64,000 nucleotides of DNA from Bacillus spizizenii TU-B-10 (lineage in GTDB: Bacteria; Bacillota; Bacilli; Bacillales; Bacillaceae), in contig NC_016047.1 in the NCBI RefSeq assembly GCF_000227465.1, positions 3,514,857-3,578,856 of the forward strand. Reading direction: 5' to 3'. The notes beneath the pieces were generated by a model. It did not search any database. It was not told the origin of the DNA and was given only the letters and a program-made list of their open reading frames with translations. Positions 32,731-43,200 of the stretch are shown one piece after another. Positions within the stretch are counted from its first letter, which is position 1; each line of letters begins with the position of its first letter. Position numbers and translations under genes: made by a program.

Positions 32731-32805
32731 CCCCGATCTATGTGAGAGAAGCCGGCGCAAGACGCTGAAGCTTCTCTTACAAAAATTAAAGCGATCCGGG
32801 GAGGA
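32731..32805 (+). promoter_or_regulatory. Predicted stem-loop in the pelC leader overlapping the Shine-Dalgarno
   Basis: CCCCGATC at 32731-32738 can pair with GATC-C-GGGG at 32793-32801. An 11-bp inner stem (GTGAGAGAAGC 32742-32752 with GCTTCTCTTAC 32770-32780) and a short GCG/CGC tip complete the structure. The outer arm covers the first part of the ribosome-binding site GGGGAGGA (32798-32805). No T-run follows, so it is not a terminator. Confidence 0.5.
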
Positions 32806-32813
32806 TTTTATCA

Positions 32814-33478
32814 TTGAAAAAAATCGTGTCTATCCTATTTATGTTCAGTTTGGTTATGGGTTTCAGCCAGTTTCAGTCATCAACTGCTTTTGCAGCTGAC
32901 AAAGTGGTGCACGAAACAATTATCGTACCAAAAAATACAACATATGACGGGAAGGGACAGCGGTTTGTAGCAGGGAAAGAATTAGGTGACGGAAGCCAGT
33001 CCGAAAATCAGGAACCTGTTTTTCGTGTAGAGGATGGAGCAACTCTGAAAAATGTGGTGCTCGGCACACCTGCTGCTGATGGCGTGCACACTTATGGAAA
33101 CGTTAACATTCAGAATGTGAAGTGGGAAGATGTTGGCGAGGATGCGTTAACGGTGAAGAAGGAAGGAAAAGTGACCATCGACGGCGGCTCTGCCCAAAAA
33201 GCGTCAGATAAGATTTTCCAAATCAATAAAGCCAGCACATTCACAGTGAAAAACTTCACTGCGGACACTGGCGGAAAGTTCATTAGACAGCTTGGCGGTT
33301 CAACCTTCCACGTTGATGTGATCATTGACAAGTGCACCATCACGAACATGAAAGAAGCGATATCCGGACAGACAGCAAAACAAGCACGGTTAGAATGACA
33401 AATACACGCTACTCCAATGTCGGCCAAAAATGGATTGGCGTTCAGCATATTTACGAAAACAATAATACTCAATTTTGA
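32814..33478 (+). pseudogene. pelC: Secreted pectate lyase PelC (YvpA), broken by a one-base frameshift near the 3' end
   Basis: A pectate lyase of polysaccharide lyase family 3 (PelC/YvpA), which cleaves polygalacturonate outside the cell. The start is TTG at 32814, nine bases after GGAGG, with a Sec signal ending at AFAADKVV. The frame follows the known protein through [10 protein letters not shown], then reads [11 protein letters not shown] and stops at 33398. The expected ending ([20 protein letters not shown] and on to NNNTQF) is intact in the next frame from 33365 to 33478. A one-base loss in GATATCCGG (I expect GATATTCCGG) restores a 221-residue protein. As written, the last ~37 residues are lost and the enzyme is probably inactive, unless this is a sequencing error. 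Confidence 0.85.
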
Positions 33479-33481
33479 ATA

Positions 33482-33520
33482 TAAAAAAAGTCCGCTGATG
33501 TTTATTCAGCGGGCTTTTTC
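33482..33520. terminator. Bidirectional terminator between pelC and yvoF
   Basis: A long stem (AAAAAGTCCGCTGA / TCAGCGGGCTTTTT) with a 7-nt loop between convergent genes. The yvoF stop codon (33502-33504) lies in its loop. Confidence 0.88.
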
Positions 33521-34020
33521 CATCTTTCTTGCAATTCTTCCTTTGTATAGATGATCCTCATCGGATTTCCGCCGACAAAAGCCCCGGCAGGCACATCTTT
33601 ATGGACAAGTGTTCCGGCGGACACAACTGCGCCATCCCCTATTTCCACACCGGGCAGAATAGTCGTGTTGGCACCGATCATCACTTCGTCTCCGATCAGG
33701 ACTTTGCCGATCCGGTATTCTTGAATCAAATACTCATGGGCCAAAATGGTCGTATTGTACCCGATGATTGTATTTGTTCCGACTGAGATCTTTTCCGGAA
33801 ACATAATATCCGGCATCACCATGAGGGCAAAGGAAGTCTGCTTTCCAACCTTCATCCGCAGAAATGTACGGTACAGCCAGTTTTTCATCCCTATAAACGG
33901 TGTATATCTCGCAATTTGAATGACAATAAAATTTTTGACAACCTTTAAAAAAGGCACCGTTTGATAGACATGCCATAGTGAGTTAGCCCCCGAGACCGGA
34001 TGACGATCTGTTTTTCTCAC
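33502..34020 (-). CDS. yvoF: YvoF, hexapeptide-repeat O-acetyltransferase
   Basis: A 172-residue acyltransferase of the left-handed beta-helix family (maltose/galactoside O-acetyltransferase type). Hexapeptide repeats run through IIGYNTTILAHEYLI, VMIGANTTILPGVEIGDGAVV and SAGTLVHKDVPAGAFVGG. These enzymes use acetyl-CoA; the acceptor is unknown. The start is GTG, four bases beyond the ppaX stop, with GGAG inside the end of ppaX. Last gene of the hprK-lgt-yvoD-ppaX-yvoF operon. Confidence 0.88.
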   Translation of the reverse strand: MRKTDRHPVSGANSLWHVYQTVPFLKVVKNFIVIQIARYTPFIGMKNWLYRTFLRMKVGKQTSFALMVMPDIMFPEKISVGTNTIIGYNTTILAHEYLIQEYRIGKVLIGDEVMIGANTTILPGVEIGDGAVVSAGTLVHKDVPAGAFVGGNPMRIIYTKEELQERWKKPAE

Positions 34021-34023
34021 AGA

Positions 34024-34674
34024 TTACTTCACTCCAACGATTTGTAATAGATCACTCATTTTCTCAAGCATATAATCAGGCTCATGCTTCGCCAGTGTTT
34101 CCGGCCCTTTAATCGTCCATGCGACTCCAGCCGTTTTTGTCCCGGCGTTTTTCCCTGACAGCACATCATGGTAATTATCTCCGACCATAATGGCTTCCGC
34201 CGGCTCGCTTCCCAGCTGTTTCAGCGCTAAAAGCACAGGCTCGGGATCAGGCTTTGCCATCGTCACATCATCAAGGGTAACGACCGTTTCAAAGAATTCG
34301 CCGATTCCCGTCAGCTTGAGGCCCATATTGACAGTATCTCTTAATTTCGTTGTCACAATCCCTAATTTAAAGCCGGCTTTTTTTAATGCATCCAGGGTTT
34401 CATACACCGTTTCATATTCAGTCACGAGTGTATCATGCATGTCATGATTGTACGCTCTGTACATGGCGATCATATCATCGCATTTATCAGCGTCCATCGA
34501 GGAGAATGTGTCAAAAAGAGACGGCCCGATAAACGCAAGAACGTCTTCTCGTTTATACTTGCTCGGGTAATAATGCTCCAGTGTATGCAAAAAGGACGCG
34601 ATAATTAATTCATTCGTATTAATAAGAGTTCCGTCTAAATCAAACAGAATCGTCGTTACTCGTTTGTCACTCAT
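34024..34674 (-). CDS. ppaX: PpaX (HprP/YvoE), pyrophosphatase
   Basis: A 216-residue HAD-family phosphatase. Motif I is [12 protein letters not shown], motif II lies in GIVTTK and motif III/IV in [12 protein letters not shown] and MVGDNYHDV. PpaX hydrolyses the pyrophosphate released when HPrK dephosphorylates P-Ser-HPr by phosphorolysis, pulling that reaction forward. This fits its place in the hprK operon. AAGGAAG precedes the ATG at 34674, whose ATGA overlaps the yvoD stop; an earlier in-frame start lies inside yvoD without a ribosome-binding site. Confidence 0.94.
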   Translation of the reverse strand: MSDKRVTTILFDLDGTLINTNELIIASFLHTLEHYYPSKYKREDVLAFIGPSLFDTFSSMDADKCDDMIAMYRAYNHDMHDTLVTEYETVYETLDALKKAGFKLGIVTTKLRDTVNMGLKLTGIGEFFETVVTLDDVTMAKPDPEPVLLALKQLGSEPAEAIMVGDNYHDVLSGKNAGTKTAGVAWTIKGPETLAKHEPDYMLEKMSDLLQIVGVK

Positions 34675-35609
34675 ATTGCTTCCTTTCCAACCGCTGAGGG
34701 TTTCCATTTTTTCCATGTGTGCGCAATAGCCATTGTCAGCAGCACTGCGGTGGTGACACGAATCAGAAGAAGAGGCCAGACCGGTATGCCGAGCGGAATA
34801 AAGACAAGTGTATCTTCCACCACCGCGTGGCAGGCAACGAGAAAAATAAATGCCAATGTCATATCCCGTCTGCTCACGCCGTCGTCCTCGACAGCTTTGA
34901 TCATAACACCCGCTCCGTAGGCCAGACCGATCGTCAGTCCCGCCACCATTGTCATGGACGTATTTTTATTCATGCCAAGCAGCTGCGTAAACGGAGACAG
35001 CCACCTCGAAAACCGATGCAGCCAGCCTAAATCTCTTAAAAACTGAATGATGATCATCAGCGGGATCACTATTGCCGCCAGCTGCAAAATACCAAGTCCA
35101 GCTTTCGTTAAAGCTTCGGCCAGCATTGCCAGCCAGCCGTCAGGGGCCGCACTCTTCGCGGTGATAAAACCGTACTGCGCCGTTTCCTGTCCGCCATGCC
35201 AGATGAGGTTGATGACGATCGCTGACACAGCGGCCAAACCGATGCGCACCGCCAAAATAACGCCAATTCTGATACCAACCTTTGCGGCAACTGTCGATTC
35301 GATAATCAAGTTATGACAGAATGAAAGCATTACAGCTAAAATAAAGACTTCCTTCACAGATAAATCCAATGTCAAAATTCCGGCAATTCCTGCATACAGA
35401 TTCAGCATATTTCCCAGTACAAGCGGAATGGCCGCTTCACCCGAAAGCCCGAACAGGCCCATAACTGGTGTGATCAGCCGTACAAGCCAATCCATGACAG
35501 GTGTATGCTGAAGCAAAGTGACCAATAGTGTTACCGGGAAAATGACTTTACCGAGTGTCCATGTTGTTTGAAGCCCCGCCGTTAGACCGGCCATAAAGAT
35601 CTTCTTCAT
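34671..35609 (-). CDS. yvoD: YvoD, membrane protein of the nucleoside-recognition (Gate) type
   Basis: A 312-residue integral membrane protein with about eight hydrophobic segments and two related Gate-like regions ([20 protein letters not shown] ... and [20 protein letters not shown] ...), as in SpmA/SpmB and nucleoside-recognition proteins. GGGGG precedes the ATG. It sits between lgt and ppaX in a conserved operon. Its transport or signalling role is unknown. Confidence 0.85.
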   Translation of the reverse strand: MKKIFMAGLTAGLQTTWTLGKVIFPVTLLVTLLQHTPVMDWLVRLITPVMGLFGLSGEAAIPLVLGNMLNLYAGIAGILTLDLSVKEVFILAVMLSFCHNLIIESTVAAKVGIRIGVILAVRIGLAAVSAIVINLIWHGGQETAQYGFITAKSAAPDGWLAMLAEALTKAGLGILQLAAIVIPLMIIIQFLRDLGWLHRFSRWLSPFTQLLGMNKNTSMTMVAGLTIGLAYGAGVMIKAVEDDGVSRRDMTLAFIFLVACHAVVEDTLVFIPLGIPVWPLLLIRVTTAVLLTMAIAHTWKKWKPSAVGKEAI

Positions 35610-35632
35610 CCCTCATCCCCCTTTGTTGACGT

Positions 35633-36442
35633 CTACTCTGCGTACCGCTCCTTCGAGTATCCCTTGACGCGTCTGAAGATGATGGCTGCCACAGCCAAAA
35701 CAATCAATACGATTGAAATCACCTGAGCGATGCGAAGTGCATCAGTCAGCATTAAGCTGTCAGTCCGCATTCCTTCAATAAAGTATCGTCCGATTGAATA
35801 CCAAATGATATAGATCAAGAACATCTCGCCTCTACGCAAATTTGCTTTGCGCAAGAACAGCAAAATGATGACGCCGACAAAGCTCCATAGTGATTCATAT
35901 AAAAAAGTAGGGTGATAATATTGTCCATCAATGTACATTTGATTGATAATAAATTCAGGCAGGTGCAGGCTTTCTAAAAAGGCTCTGCTGACTGCCTCAC
36001 CGTGCGCTTCCTGATTCATGAAGTTTCCCCAGCGGCCGATCGCCTGGCCGAGTAAAATGCTTGGCGCGGCAATATCCGCAAGCTTCCAGAACGAAAGGTT
36101 TTTCACTCTCGAAAACACATAACCTGTTAAAATGGCGCCGATCAATCCGCCGTGAATGGCAATGCCGCCTTTCCAAATCTTAATGATTTCTCCGGGATGT
36201 GCCGCATAATAATCCCATTCAAATGCAACGTAATAAATTCGTGCGCAAATAATCGCAATCGGAATGGCAAACAGGACAAGATCGATAAACGTATCTTTCT
36301 GCAGCCCCCGTTTCTCACTTTCCCTCATCGCAATCCAAAGCCCAAGCAAAGCGCCGAGACCGATAATGATTCCGTACCAATGGACGGCCAACGGCCCTAG
36401 CTGAAACGCTATCGGATTAAGTGGTTCTATCGCTTCATTCAT
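35633..36442 (-). CDS. lgt: Lgt, prolipoprotein diacylglyceryl transferase
   Basis: A 269-residue membrane enzyme that adds diacylglycerol from phosphatidylglycerol to the lipobox cysteine of prolipoproteins. The Lgt signature [13 protein letters not shown] is complete, and the [12 protein letters not shown] and IHGGLIGA segments are typical. It would act on the YvcA and 69-residue lipoproteins of this window. AGGAG precedes the ATG. It lies directly after hprK, as in other Bacilli. Confidence 0.96.
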   Translation of the reverse strand: MNEAIEPLNPIAFQLGPLAVHWYGIIIGLGALLGLWIAMRESEKRGLQKDTFIDLVLFAIPIAIICARIYYVAFEWDYYAAHPGEIIKIWKGGIAIHGGLIGAILTGYVFSRVKNLSFWKLADIAAPSILLGQAIGRWGNFMNQEAHGEAVSRAFLESLHLPEFIINQMYIDGQYYHPTFLYESLWSFVGVIILLFLRKANLRRGEMFLIYIIWYSIGRYFIEGMRTDSLMLTDALRIAQVISIVLIVLAVAAIIFRRVKGYSKERYAE

Positions 36443-36455
36443 TTAACGCCAACTC

Positions 36456-37388
36456 CTATTCGTCTTGTTCACTGTCTTCAATGACATCCGCCAGCTTATT
36501 GGTAAATTGCTCAGCGGCGTTCAGCCCCATCCGCTTCAATCTGAAGTTCATTGCTGCCACTTCGATGATGACTGCGAGATTTCGGCCCGGACGGACAGGA
36601 ATCGTCAGTTTTGTAATTTCTGTATCAATGATTTTCATGGTTTCTTCCTCAAGCCCGAGACGGTCGTATTGCTTGCCCTGCTCCCAAAGTTCAAGATTCA
36701 TGACAATCGTAATCCGTTTATTGCTTCTGACCGCACCGGCACCAAACAGCGTCATCACGTTGATAATGCCAAGCCCTCTGATTTCAAGGAGATGCTCAAT
36801 TAATTCAGGAGCGTTTCCGACAAGGGTATCCTGATCTTCCTGCCGAATTTCAACACAATCATCGGCGACAAGGCGGTGCCCCCTTTTCACAAGCTCCAGC
36901 GCGGTTTCACTTTTCCCGACGCCGCTCTTTCCTGTGATCAATACGCCGACACCGTATATATCCACAAGCACACCGTGAATGGCTGTGGTTGGCGCAAGTC
37001 TGCTCTCAAGGAAGTTGGTCAACCGGCTTGACAGCCTTGTCGTTTTCAGCGGCGATCTGAGGACAGGCACGCCGTTTTTCTCAGAAGCGTCAATCAGCTC
37101 CTGCGGGATAGGCATATCTCTAGAAAGAATAATAGCTGGTGTTACATCCGTGCACAGAGAATCCATTCGCTGCTTTTTATCCTCTTCCGGCAGCTGTTCA
37201 AAGAAAGAAAGCTCCGTTTTTCCGAGAAGCTGCACGCGCTCTCTCGGGTAATATGTAAAATATCCGGCAATTTCAATGCCTGGTCTTGATAAGTCACTCA
37301 TTGTAATCGGGCGGTTAACTCCTTCTTCTCCGCTGATTAATTCCAAATTGAACTGTTCCATTACGTCTTTTGTGCGAACCTTTGCCAC
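36456..37388 (-). CDS. hprK: HPrK, HPr(Ser) kinase/phosphorylase
   Basis: A 310-residue bifunctional enzyme that phosphorylates Ser46 of HPr and Crh with ATP or PPi and reverses this by phosphorolysis. The P-loop GKSGVGKSE is at about 152-160. The catalytic loop is LVADDCVEI and the family signature region is [17 protein letters not shown]. The start is GTG after AGGAGG. First gene of its operon, divergent from nagA. It is the central sensor of carbon catabolite repression, with crh and ppaX also in this window. Confidence 0.97.
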   Translation of the reverse strand: MAKVRTKDVMEQFNLELISGEEGVNRPITMSDLSRPGIEIAGYFTYYPRERVQLLGKTELSFFEQLPEEDKKQRMDSLCTDVTPAIILSRDMPIPQELIDASEKNGVPVLRSPLKTTRLSSRLTNFLESRLAPTTAIHGVLVDIYGVGVLITGKSGVGKSETALELVKRGHRLVADDCVEIRQEDQDTLVGNAPELIEHLLEIRGLGIINVMTLFGAGAVRSNKRITIVMNLELWEQGKQYDRLGLEEETMKIIDTEITKLTIPVRPGRNLAVIIEVAAMNFRLKRMGLNAAEQFTNKLADVIEDSEQDE

Positions 37389-37501
37389 GATATGTTCCTC
37401 CTGTTCCGGGCTGCCCCGAGCTTGCTCACAATAATTTCATTTTATCACTTTCGGGCTTGAACCTAAAACAGATTTTATAAAAGACAGGAAAACGCCTTAG
37501 C

Positions 37502-37513
37502 TGGTCTAGATCA
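37502..37513 (+). promoter_or_regulatory. NagR operator (dre site) upstream of nagAB
   Basis: TGGTCTAGATCA is a near-palindrome (10 of 12 positions symmetric) and matches the GntR/NagR-type TGGTCTAGACCA site known for nagAB. It lies 57 bases before nagA, and a -10-like TAAAAT (37530-37535) follows it, so repressor binding would block the promoter. Confidence 0.75.
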
Positions 37514-37569
37514 CTAGTCTGAAAAGGGGTAAAATAAATGTATTCATATTCCAGAAAGGCGGATCACCT

Positions 37570-38760
37570 ATGGCAGAAAGTCTTCTTATCAAAGGCATCG
37601 CGATCGTGACAGAAAACGAAGTAATCAAAAATGGCTATGTCGGAATCAATGAAGGAAAAATCAGCACAATCTCAACAGAACGTCCTAAAGAGTCTTATTC
37701 AAAAGAGATTCAAGCACCGGCAGATTCCGTTTTGCTTCCCGGGATGATTGACATTCATATTCACGGCGGCTATGGCGCAGATACAATGGATTCAAGCTTT
37801 TCAGCCCTCGACACCATGTCGTCAAGGCTGCCCGAAGAAGGCACGACGAGCTTTTTGGCAACAACGATTACTCAGGAACATGGGCACATTTCTCAAGCTT
37901 TGGTAAATGCAAAAGATTGGAAAGCAGCTGAGGAATCCTCTTTATTAGGTGCGGAACTGCTCGGCATTCATTTAGAGGGCCCCTTTGTTTCACCTAAAAG
38001 AGCCGGGGCGCAGCCAAAGGAATGGATCAGGCCTTCGGATGTTGCGCTTTTCAAAAAGTGGCAGCAGGAGGCGGGCGGACTGATCAAAATTGTCACACTC
38101 GCGCCCGAAGAGGACCAGCATTTTGAACTAATCCGCTATTTGAAAGACGAATCGATTATCGCGTCGATGGGGCACACAGATGCCGACTCCGCATTACTGT
38201 CGGAGGCCGCGAAAGCAGGCGCGAGCCATATGACCCATCTTTACAACGCGATGAGCCCGTTTCATCACCGAGAGCCCGGAGTGATCGGAACGGCACTTGC
38301 CCATGATGGGTTTATGGCAGAGCTTATTGCCGACGGCATCCACTCCCATCCTTTAGCGGCAAAGCTTGCTTTCTTGGCAAAAGGCAGCACCAAGCTCATT
38401 TTAATTACCGATTCAATGAGGGCAAAAGGCCTGAAAGACGGCGTATATGAGTTCGGCGGCCAAAGTGTGACGGTAAGAGGAAAAACAGCTCTTCTTTCAG
38501 ACGGAACACTTGCCGGTTCGATCCTCAAAATGAACGAAGGCGCACGGCATATGCGTGAGTTTACAAATTGTTCTTGGACGGATATAGCTAATATAACTTC
38601 TGCAAACGCGGCCAAACAGCTGGGCATCTTTGACCGAAAAGGCAGTGTGACAGAGGGAAAAGATGCGGATCTTGTCATTGTCAGCAGTGATTGCGAGGTG
38701 ATTCTCACCATTTGCCGCGGAAACATTGCATTTATATCCAAGGAGGCTGACCAGATATGA
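37570..38760 (+). CDS. nagA: NagA, N-acetylglucosamine-6-phosphate deacetylase
   Basis: A 396-residue amidohydrolase that removes acetate from GlcNAc-6-phosphate. Metal and active-site motifs are DIHIHGGYG, the metal Glu in GIHLEGPFVSPKRAGAQ, SMGHTDADS, MTHLYNAMSP and the catalytic Asp in LILITDSMRAKG. AAAGGCGG precedes the ATG. Its last codons overlap the nagB start (ATGA). Controlled by NagR at the upstream operator. Confidence 0.96.
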   Translation: MAESLLIKGIAIVTENEVIKNGYVGINEGKISTISTERPKESYSKEIQAPADSVLLPGMIDIHIHGGYGADTMDSSFSALDTMSSRLPEEGTTSFLATTITQEHGHISQALVNAKDWKAAEESSLLGAELLGIHLEGPFVSPKRAGAQPKEWIRPSDVALFKKWQQEAGGLIKIVTLAPEEDQHFELIRYLKDESIIASMGHTDADSALLSEAAKAGASHMTHLYNAMSPFHHREPGVIGTALAHDGFMAELIADGIHSHPLAAKLAFLAKGSTKLILITDSMRAKGLKDGVYEFGGQSVTVRGKTALLSDGTLAGSILKMNEGARHMREFTNCSWTDIANITSANAAKQLGIFDRKGSVTEGKDADLVIVSSDCEVILTICRGNIAFISKEADQI

Positions 38761-39485
38761 AAGTAATAGAATGTCAAACATATGAAGAGCTAAGCCAAAA
38801 AGCAGCCAAAATAGCGGCAGACACAATCAAGGAAAAACCTGACGCCGTTCTCGGTTTAGCGACAGGCGGCACACCGGAAGGCACGTATCGCGAGCTGATC
38901 CGCCTGCACCAAACTGAGAATCTCTCATTTCAAAACGTCACCACGGTTAATTTGGATGAATACGCCGGACTTTCAAGCGATGACCCGAACAGCTATCACT
39001 TCTATATGAATCATCGTTTTTTTCAGCATATCGATAGCCTTCCAAACCGGCATTTTATCCCGAATGGAAATGCAGACGACCTGGAAGCCGAATGCAGACG
39101 GTACGAACAAGTAGTCGAATCCCTCGGCGGCACTGACATTCAGCTTCTCGGCATCGGCCGAAACGGACATATCGGCTTTAACGAACCGGGAACGCCTTTC
39201 AAGTCGCGGACACACGTTGTGACCTTAAATGAACAAACCCGCCAGGCGAATGCCAGATATTTTCCTTCAATAGACAGTGTGCCAAAAAAAGCGCTCACAA
39301 TGGGAATCCAGACGATTCTCACAAGCAAGCGCATTCTGCTGCTTATTTCCGGCAAAAGCAAGGCAGAAGCAGTGAAAAAGCTGTTAGAAGGAGACATAAG
39401 TGAAGATTTCCCTGCATCTGCTTTGCACCTGCATTCCGATGTAACGGTTTTGATTGATCGTGAAGCAGCGGCATTAAGACCTTGA
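38757..39485 (+). CDS. nagB: NagB (NagBA), glucosamine-6-phosphate deaminase
   Basis: A 242-residue isomerase-deaminase turning GlcN-6-P into fructose-6-P and ammonia. Conserved segments are LGLATGGTPEGTYREL, VTTVNLDEYAGL with the catalytic Asp, and LLGIGRNGHIGFNEPG with the catalytic His. It lacks the C-terminal allosteric extension of E. coli NagB. Coupled to nagA by a four-base overlap. Its activity opposes GlmS, which GlmR stimulates. Confidence 0.96.
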   Translation: MKVIECQTYEELSQKAAKIAADTIKEKPDAVLGLATGGTPEGTYRELIRLHQTENLSFQNVTTVNLDEYAGLSSDDPNSYHFYMNHRFFQHIDSLPNRHFIPNGNADDLEAECRRYEQVVESLGGTDIQLLGIGRNGHIGFNEPGTPFKSRTHVVTLNEQTRQANARYFPSIDSVPKKALTMGIQTILTSKRILLLISGKSKAEAVKKLLEGDISEDFPASALHLHSDVTVLIDREAAALRP

Positions 39486-39502
39486 AAGGAACATGCTGAC
39501 TT

Positions 39503-40234
39503 ATGAAGATCGATAAACAATCGCCTATTCCGATTTATTATCAGATTATGGAACAATTAAAAGCGCAAATAAAGAGCGGAGAGCTGCTGCCGGATATGCC
39601 TCTTCCCTCTGAGCGTGAATATGCCGAACAATTTGGGATCAGCCGGATGACGGTTCGCCAGGCTCTTTCTAATTTAGTCAATGAAGGCTTTCTCTATCGC
39701 CTTAAAGGGCGGGGAACCTTTGTCAGCAAGCCAAAAATGGAACAAGCACTCCAAGGGCTGACAAGCTTTACCGAGGATATGAAAAGCCGCGGGATGACAC
39801 CGGGCAGCAGGCTCATTGACTACAAGCTTATTGATTCAACGGAGGGGCTCGCCGCTATATTAGGTTGCGGGCACCCCTCCCCTATCCATCAAGTCACTCG
39901 GGTGCGACTGGCAAATGATATTCCGATGGCGATCGAATCCTCGCATATTCCGTTTGAGCTTGCGGGTGAATTAAATGAATCGCATTTTCAGTCTTCGATT
40001 TACGAGCATATTGAAAGGTACAACAGCATACCGATTTCCAGTGCAAAACAGGAGCTTGAACCAAGCGCTGCAACATCTCAAGAAGCAAGCATTCTCGGCA
40101 TTCAAAAGGGGGCGCCTGTCCTGTTAATCAAACGAACAACATATTTACAGAACGGAACTGCTTTTGAACATGCCAAATCTGTATACAGAGGCGACCGTTA
40201 TACATTTGTCCACTATATGGATCGGCTTTCATAA
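39503..40234 (+). CDS. nagR: NagR (YvoA), GntR/HutC-family repressor of GlcNAc use
   Basis: A 243-residue regulator: an N-terminal GntR winged helix (LPSEREYAEQFGISRMTVRQ) and a C-terminal UTRA effector domain (from about 85), which binds glucosamine-6-phosphate or GlcNAc-6-phosphate. It represses nagAB and the nagP uptake gene. Third gene of nagA-nagB-nagR, so it is autoregulated through the upstream operator. AAAGGA precedes the ATG with a rather long spacer of 12 bases. Confidence 0.95.
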   Translation: MKIDKQSPIPIYYQIMEQLKAQIKSGELLPDMPLPSEREYAEQFGISRMTVRQALSNLVNEGFLYRLKGRGTFVSKPKMEQALQGLTSFTEDMKSRGMTPGSRLIDYKLIDSTEGLAAILGCGHPSPIHQVTRVRLANDIPMAIESSHIPFELAGELNESHFQSSIYEHIERYNSIPISSAKQELEPSAATSQEASILGIQKGAPVLLIKRTTYLQNGTAFEHAKSVYRGDRYTFVHYMDRLS

Positions 40235-40237
40235 AAA

Positions 40238-40265
40238 AACCTCCAATCCTTTTTAAGGATTGGAG
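40238..40265 (-). terminator. Terminator of yvnB, overlapping its last codons
   Basis: An 11-bp stem (CTCCAATCCTT / AAGGATTGGAG) with loop TTT is followed by T7 on the minus strand. The yvnB stop (40253-40255) and its last three codons are inside the hairpin, so a terminating ribosome could affect folding. The plus-strand side has no T-run. Confidence 0.85.
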
Positions 40266-43200
40266 ACATGGCGAAAATCTAACTGGTCTGGCGCCGGACG
40301 ATATGTCTCTTTTTTCGTCTTGAACTTCCAGATCGGTGATTTCGTTTTGCCGTTAAAACTGTCTTCTACAATGATGTACCAATAATAAACAGAATGCGGC
40401 TCGAGATGATCCCAGCGGAATTCAGCAGTATCCCCGCTCTTTACTTGCTCCCGTTTTCCGAGCTCTTCATTGGTATATACATTACACTCAAAATAATCGG
40501 TTTCCACCTTTTTGATCCTCGGCTTCAAATCAAGCGAAAGAGAAAACTCATCCTTGTCACCGTGGGTATCCGCATCATAGTAGTTTTTATCTTGTAAATG
40601 CGGAGAGTACGTCGACACATGCACCATATCATTCGCCTGGTCAAATTGCAGCAAACGCAAATACCCTTGCCCGCCTTCTGGCCCGCCCTGATAATCGGCC
40701 AGCATTTGATGCACGAGGCGATCCGGTTTTCCATCACCATCATCATCAAGCTCATCAGTTTTTCTCATCGCACTATGATAATGTCCGCTTAACACCATCA
40801 CGACATTCGGATTCGTCTTCACGACTTTTTTAAATATTTTCTCTCCGATCGGGCTTCTGTTTCCGCTGACCAGCAAATACTCATGAAAAGCTAAAACAGC
40901 CATCCGGTCAGGGTGCTTCTTCAGTACCTGATTCATCCATGCGATGTCTTCATTGGTAATGCCCCATCCCATGTATAGCATGATGTAATCATTGCCGTTG
41001 CTTGAAATCAGGTCGTAATGCCCTCGGTTATTTTTATAGGAACCGCCATAATGCAATTTTTTATCAAAACGATCACTGCCAAAGTATTTGCCAAACGCCC
41101 TGTAGGAGCCGTCCTTATGCCCGACATCGTGGTTACCGGCCAGCACGCCGTAAGGAATCCCGCTTTTATCCAGAACGGACATTGACCGATTCGCGTTTTT
41201 CCACTGTCTGATATCAGCTGAATCATCTACAATATCACCCGTGTGAAACACATATTTGATATTGAGTTGCTTTTGATTATCTTTTATCCATGCAGTTTGT
41301 TTATCAAAAATATGCGGATAGCTTTCGGCGTAATACTGTGTATCGGACATCCAGACAAATGTGTACATATCCTTCGCAGGAGGAATTTCATCCTGTACGA
41401 TCACATTCATCTTCGACTTCCGTACAAAATCGGAGGCGATCACAGACGCCTTCAGCATAAACGGTTTGTCATTCTTTGCAACAAAGCTGTCAACCGGCTG
41501 CCACTCGTTTGTCCGATAATTCCAAACATACATCGTCACCTTTCTCCCCGGCAAAGAACTTCCCTTCCAGACTGCTTCCGCCAAGTCATTCTCATCAACT
41601 GACGGATCAACCGCCACTTCAAAGCGATGATAAGGGAAAAGTTCCTTCTTTTCTGTCGATACTGTTTTTCCGTCAGCAGCAGATACCCTCTCCAATTCTT
41701 TATTCGTAAATGGGGTCTCGCTTTCCGGCACAAAGCTTTTCGGCGGCTCAGTCAGTGACGCATGCTTGAATATTTTCACATTGTTTCGCGCTGTATATTG
41801 AAATCCTCTATAAAAAGCGACATCCATGGCGTCATTCGTCGGATCCTTCACCCGCACAGAAAGCTTAGCCCTATGCGTGTCGGCTTCGCTGTCTATGACC
41901 TCCGGCTGATCTGGATGCTCTCGTTCTGTTTTAAACGTCCGCTCAATGACTGTTTTATTGCCCGCGAGATCCGTTGCTGTCACTTTTAGCGAATGTTTTC
42001 CCGGCAAAAGTTCAGAAGATGACGTATGGTATGGGAGTGTAATGCTTTCACCATCTAAAGACGCCTTCACTTCCTCAATTTTGCTCCATTTATCATACAT
42101 ATCCGCCTGCAGGATGAGGTTTCCTTTGTACGTTTGTCCCTCGGTGATATTCGGCTCAATGTGAGGCCCTGAATTATCTACCCGCACAACCAAGCTTACA
42201 TTTTCCTTGCCGTCGCTCGCTTGAATATGGTGAACCCCTTCAGAAAGCTTTGATGTATCCCACTCCAGCAGCTGTGACGTAAACAGTCCGTCAGGCAGAT
42301 TGAATTGAAATTGCCAGCTTTTATTCGAGCGCTGATTATCTCCAATAAAGAGTTCCTTCTCAGGAGAAACCCTCTGATCCCTGATCACCGTACCATCCGA
42401 TAACACCAGTCGGGCGTTTTTGACTAAGAAATCATCACGGTTTTCAGCCGTATCAAACGGCGATACCTTTGAACCTGATCGTATCGTAATATGCTGCAGC
42501 TGCTTCCCTTTGCGAAGCAGCGTCTCCGGCAATGGAACAGAATAGGTGCGGTATTTATTTGTCGTATCATCGAACACCTTTAATACTTTGCCTTCCATCG
42601 TTACCGCGTTTTTAAAGTAAAGATTCGTTTTTCTCGTATCGAACGCAAAATACACTTCTTTTTCCATAGCGGGCTCTGTCACTTGTTTTTTTCCGTCAAT
42701 CCACAGCCTAATGCTGTCAGTGCGCCCGTCTGTCGTCGCTTTTAGAAACTGAGTTCCCGATAGCGTATCTCTGTTTTCAATATTCATCCGCAAACCGTGC
42801 GACTTGCTTGTTTGTTTAATATCAATCATTTTGACCGGGGTTCTTGCTTCATTGATCCCGTCCCCTGCAGTCACGTAATACTCAAGCTGATCCTTCCCGA
42901 TCAGTTCAGGCGAATACACAATATAATGATAGAGATTGTCGTTGCGGTCTTTTTCAGCGAAAATGCGCTTAAACGGTTTGTTTTCATCTGTCCGATAGTA
43001 GAAAGCCGCCGTTTTCACAAGACTGCGATCCCGTATGTCAGCACGCAGCTCAATGCTTTCAGCAGGACGGACAGGCTTGCGGTCAGTCAAATCCTCAATG
43101 ACTGGTTTTTCTTTATCAAGCTTGATTTTTCGTTTCTGCTCAGGCACCTGCGCCTGTAATACAGTTCCGGGGGACGGATTCTTTTCTCCGATTGAAATAT

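Noticed and set aside
38265-38777. 170-codon minus-strand open frame within nagA
   Set aside because: Complement of NagA codons; no ribosome-binding site and no domain.
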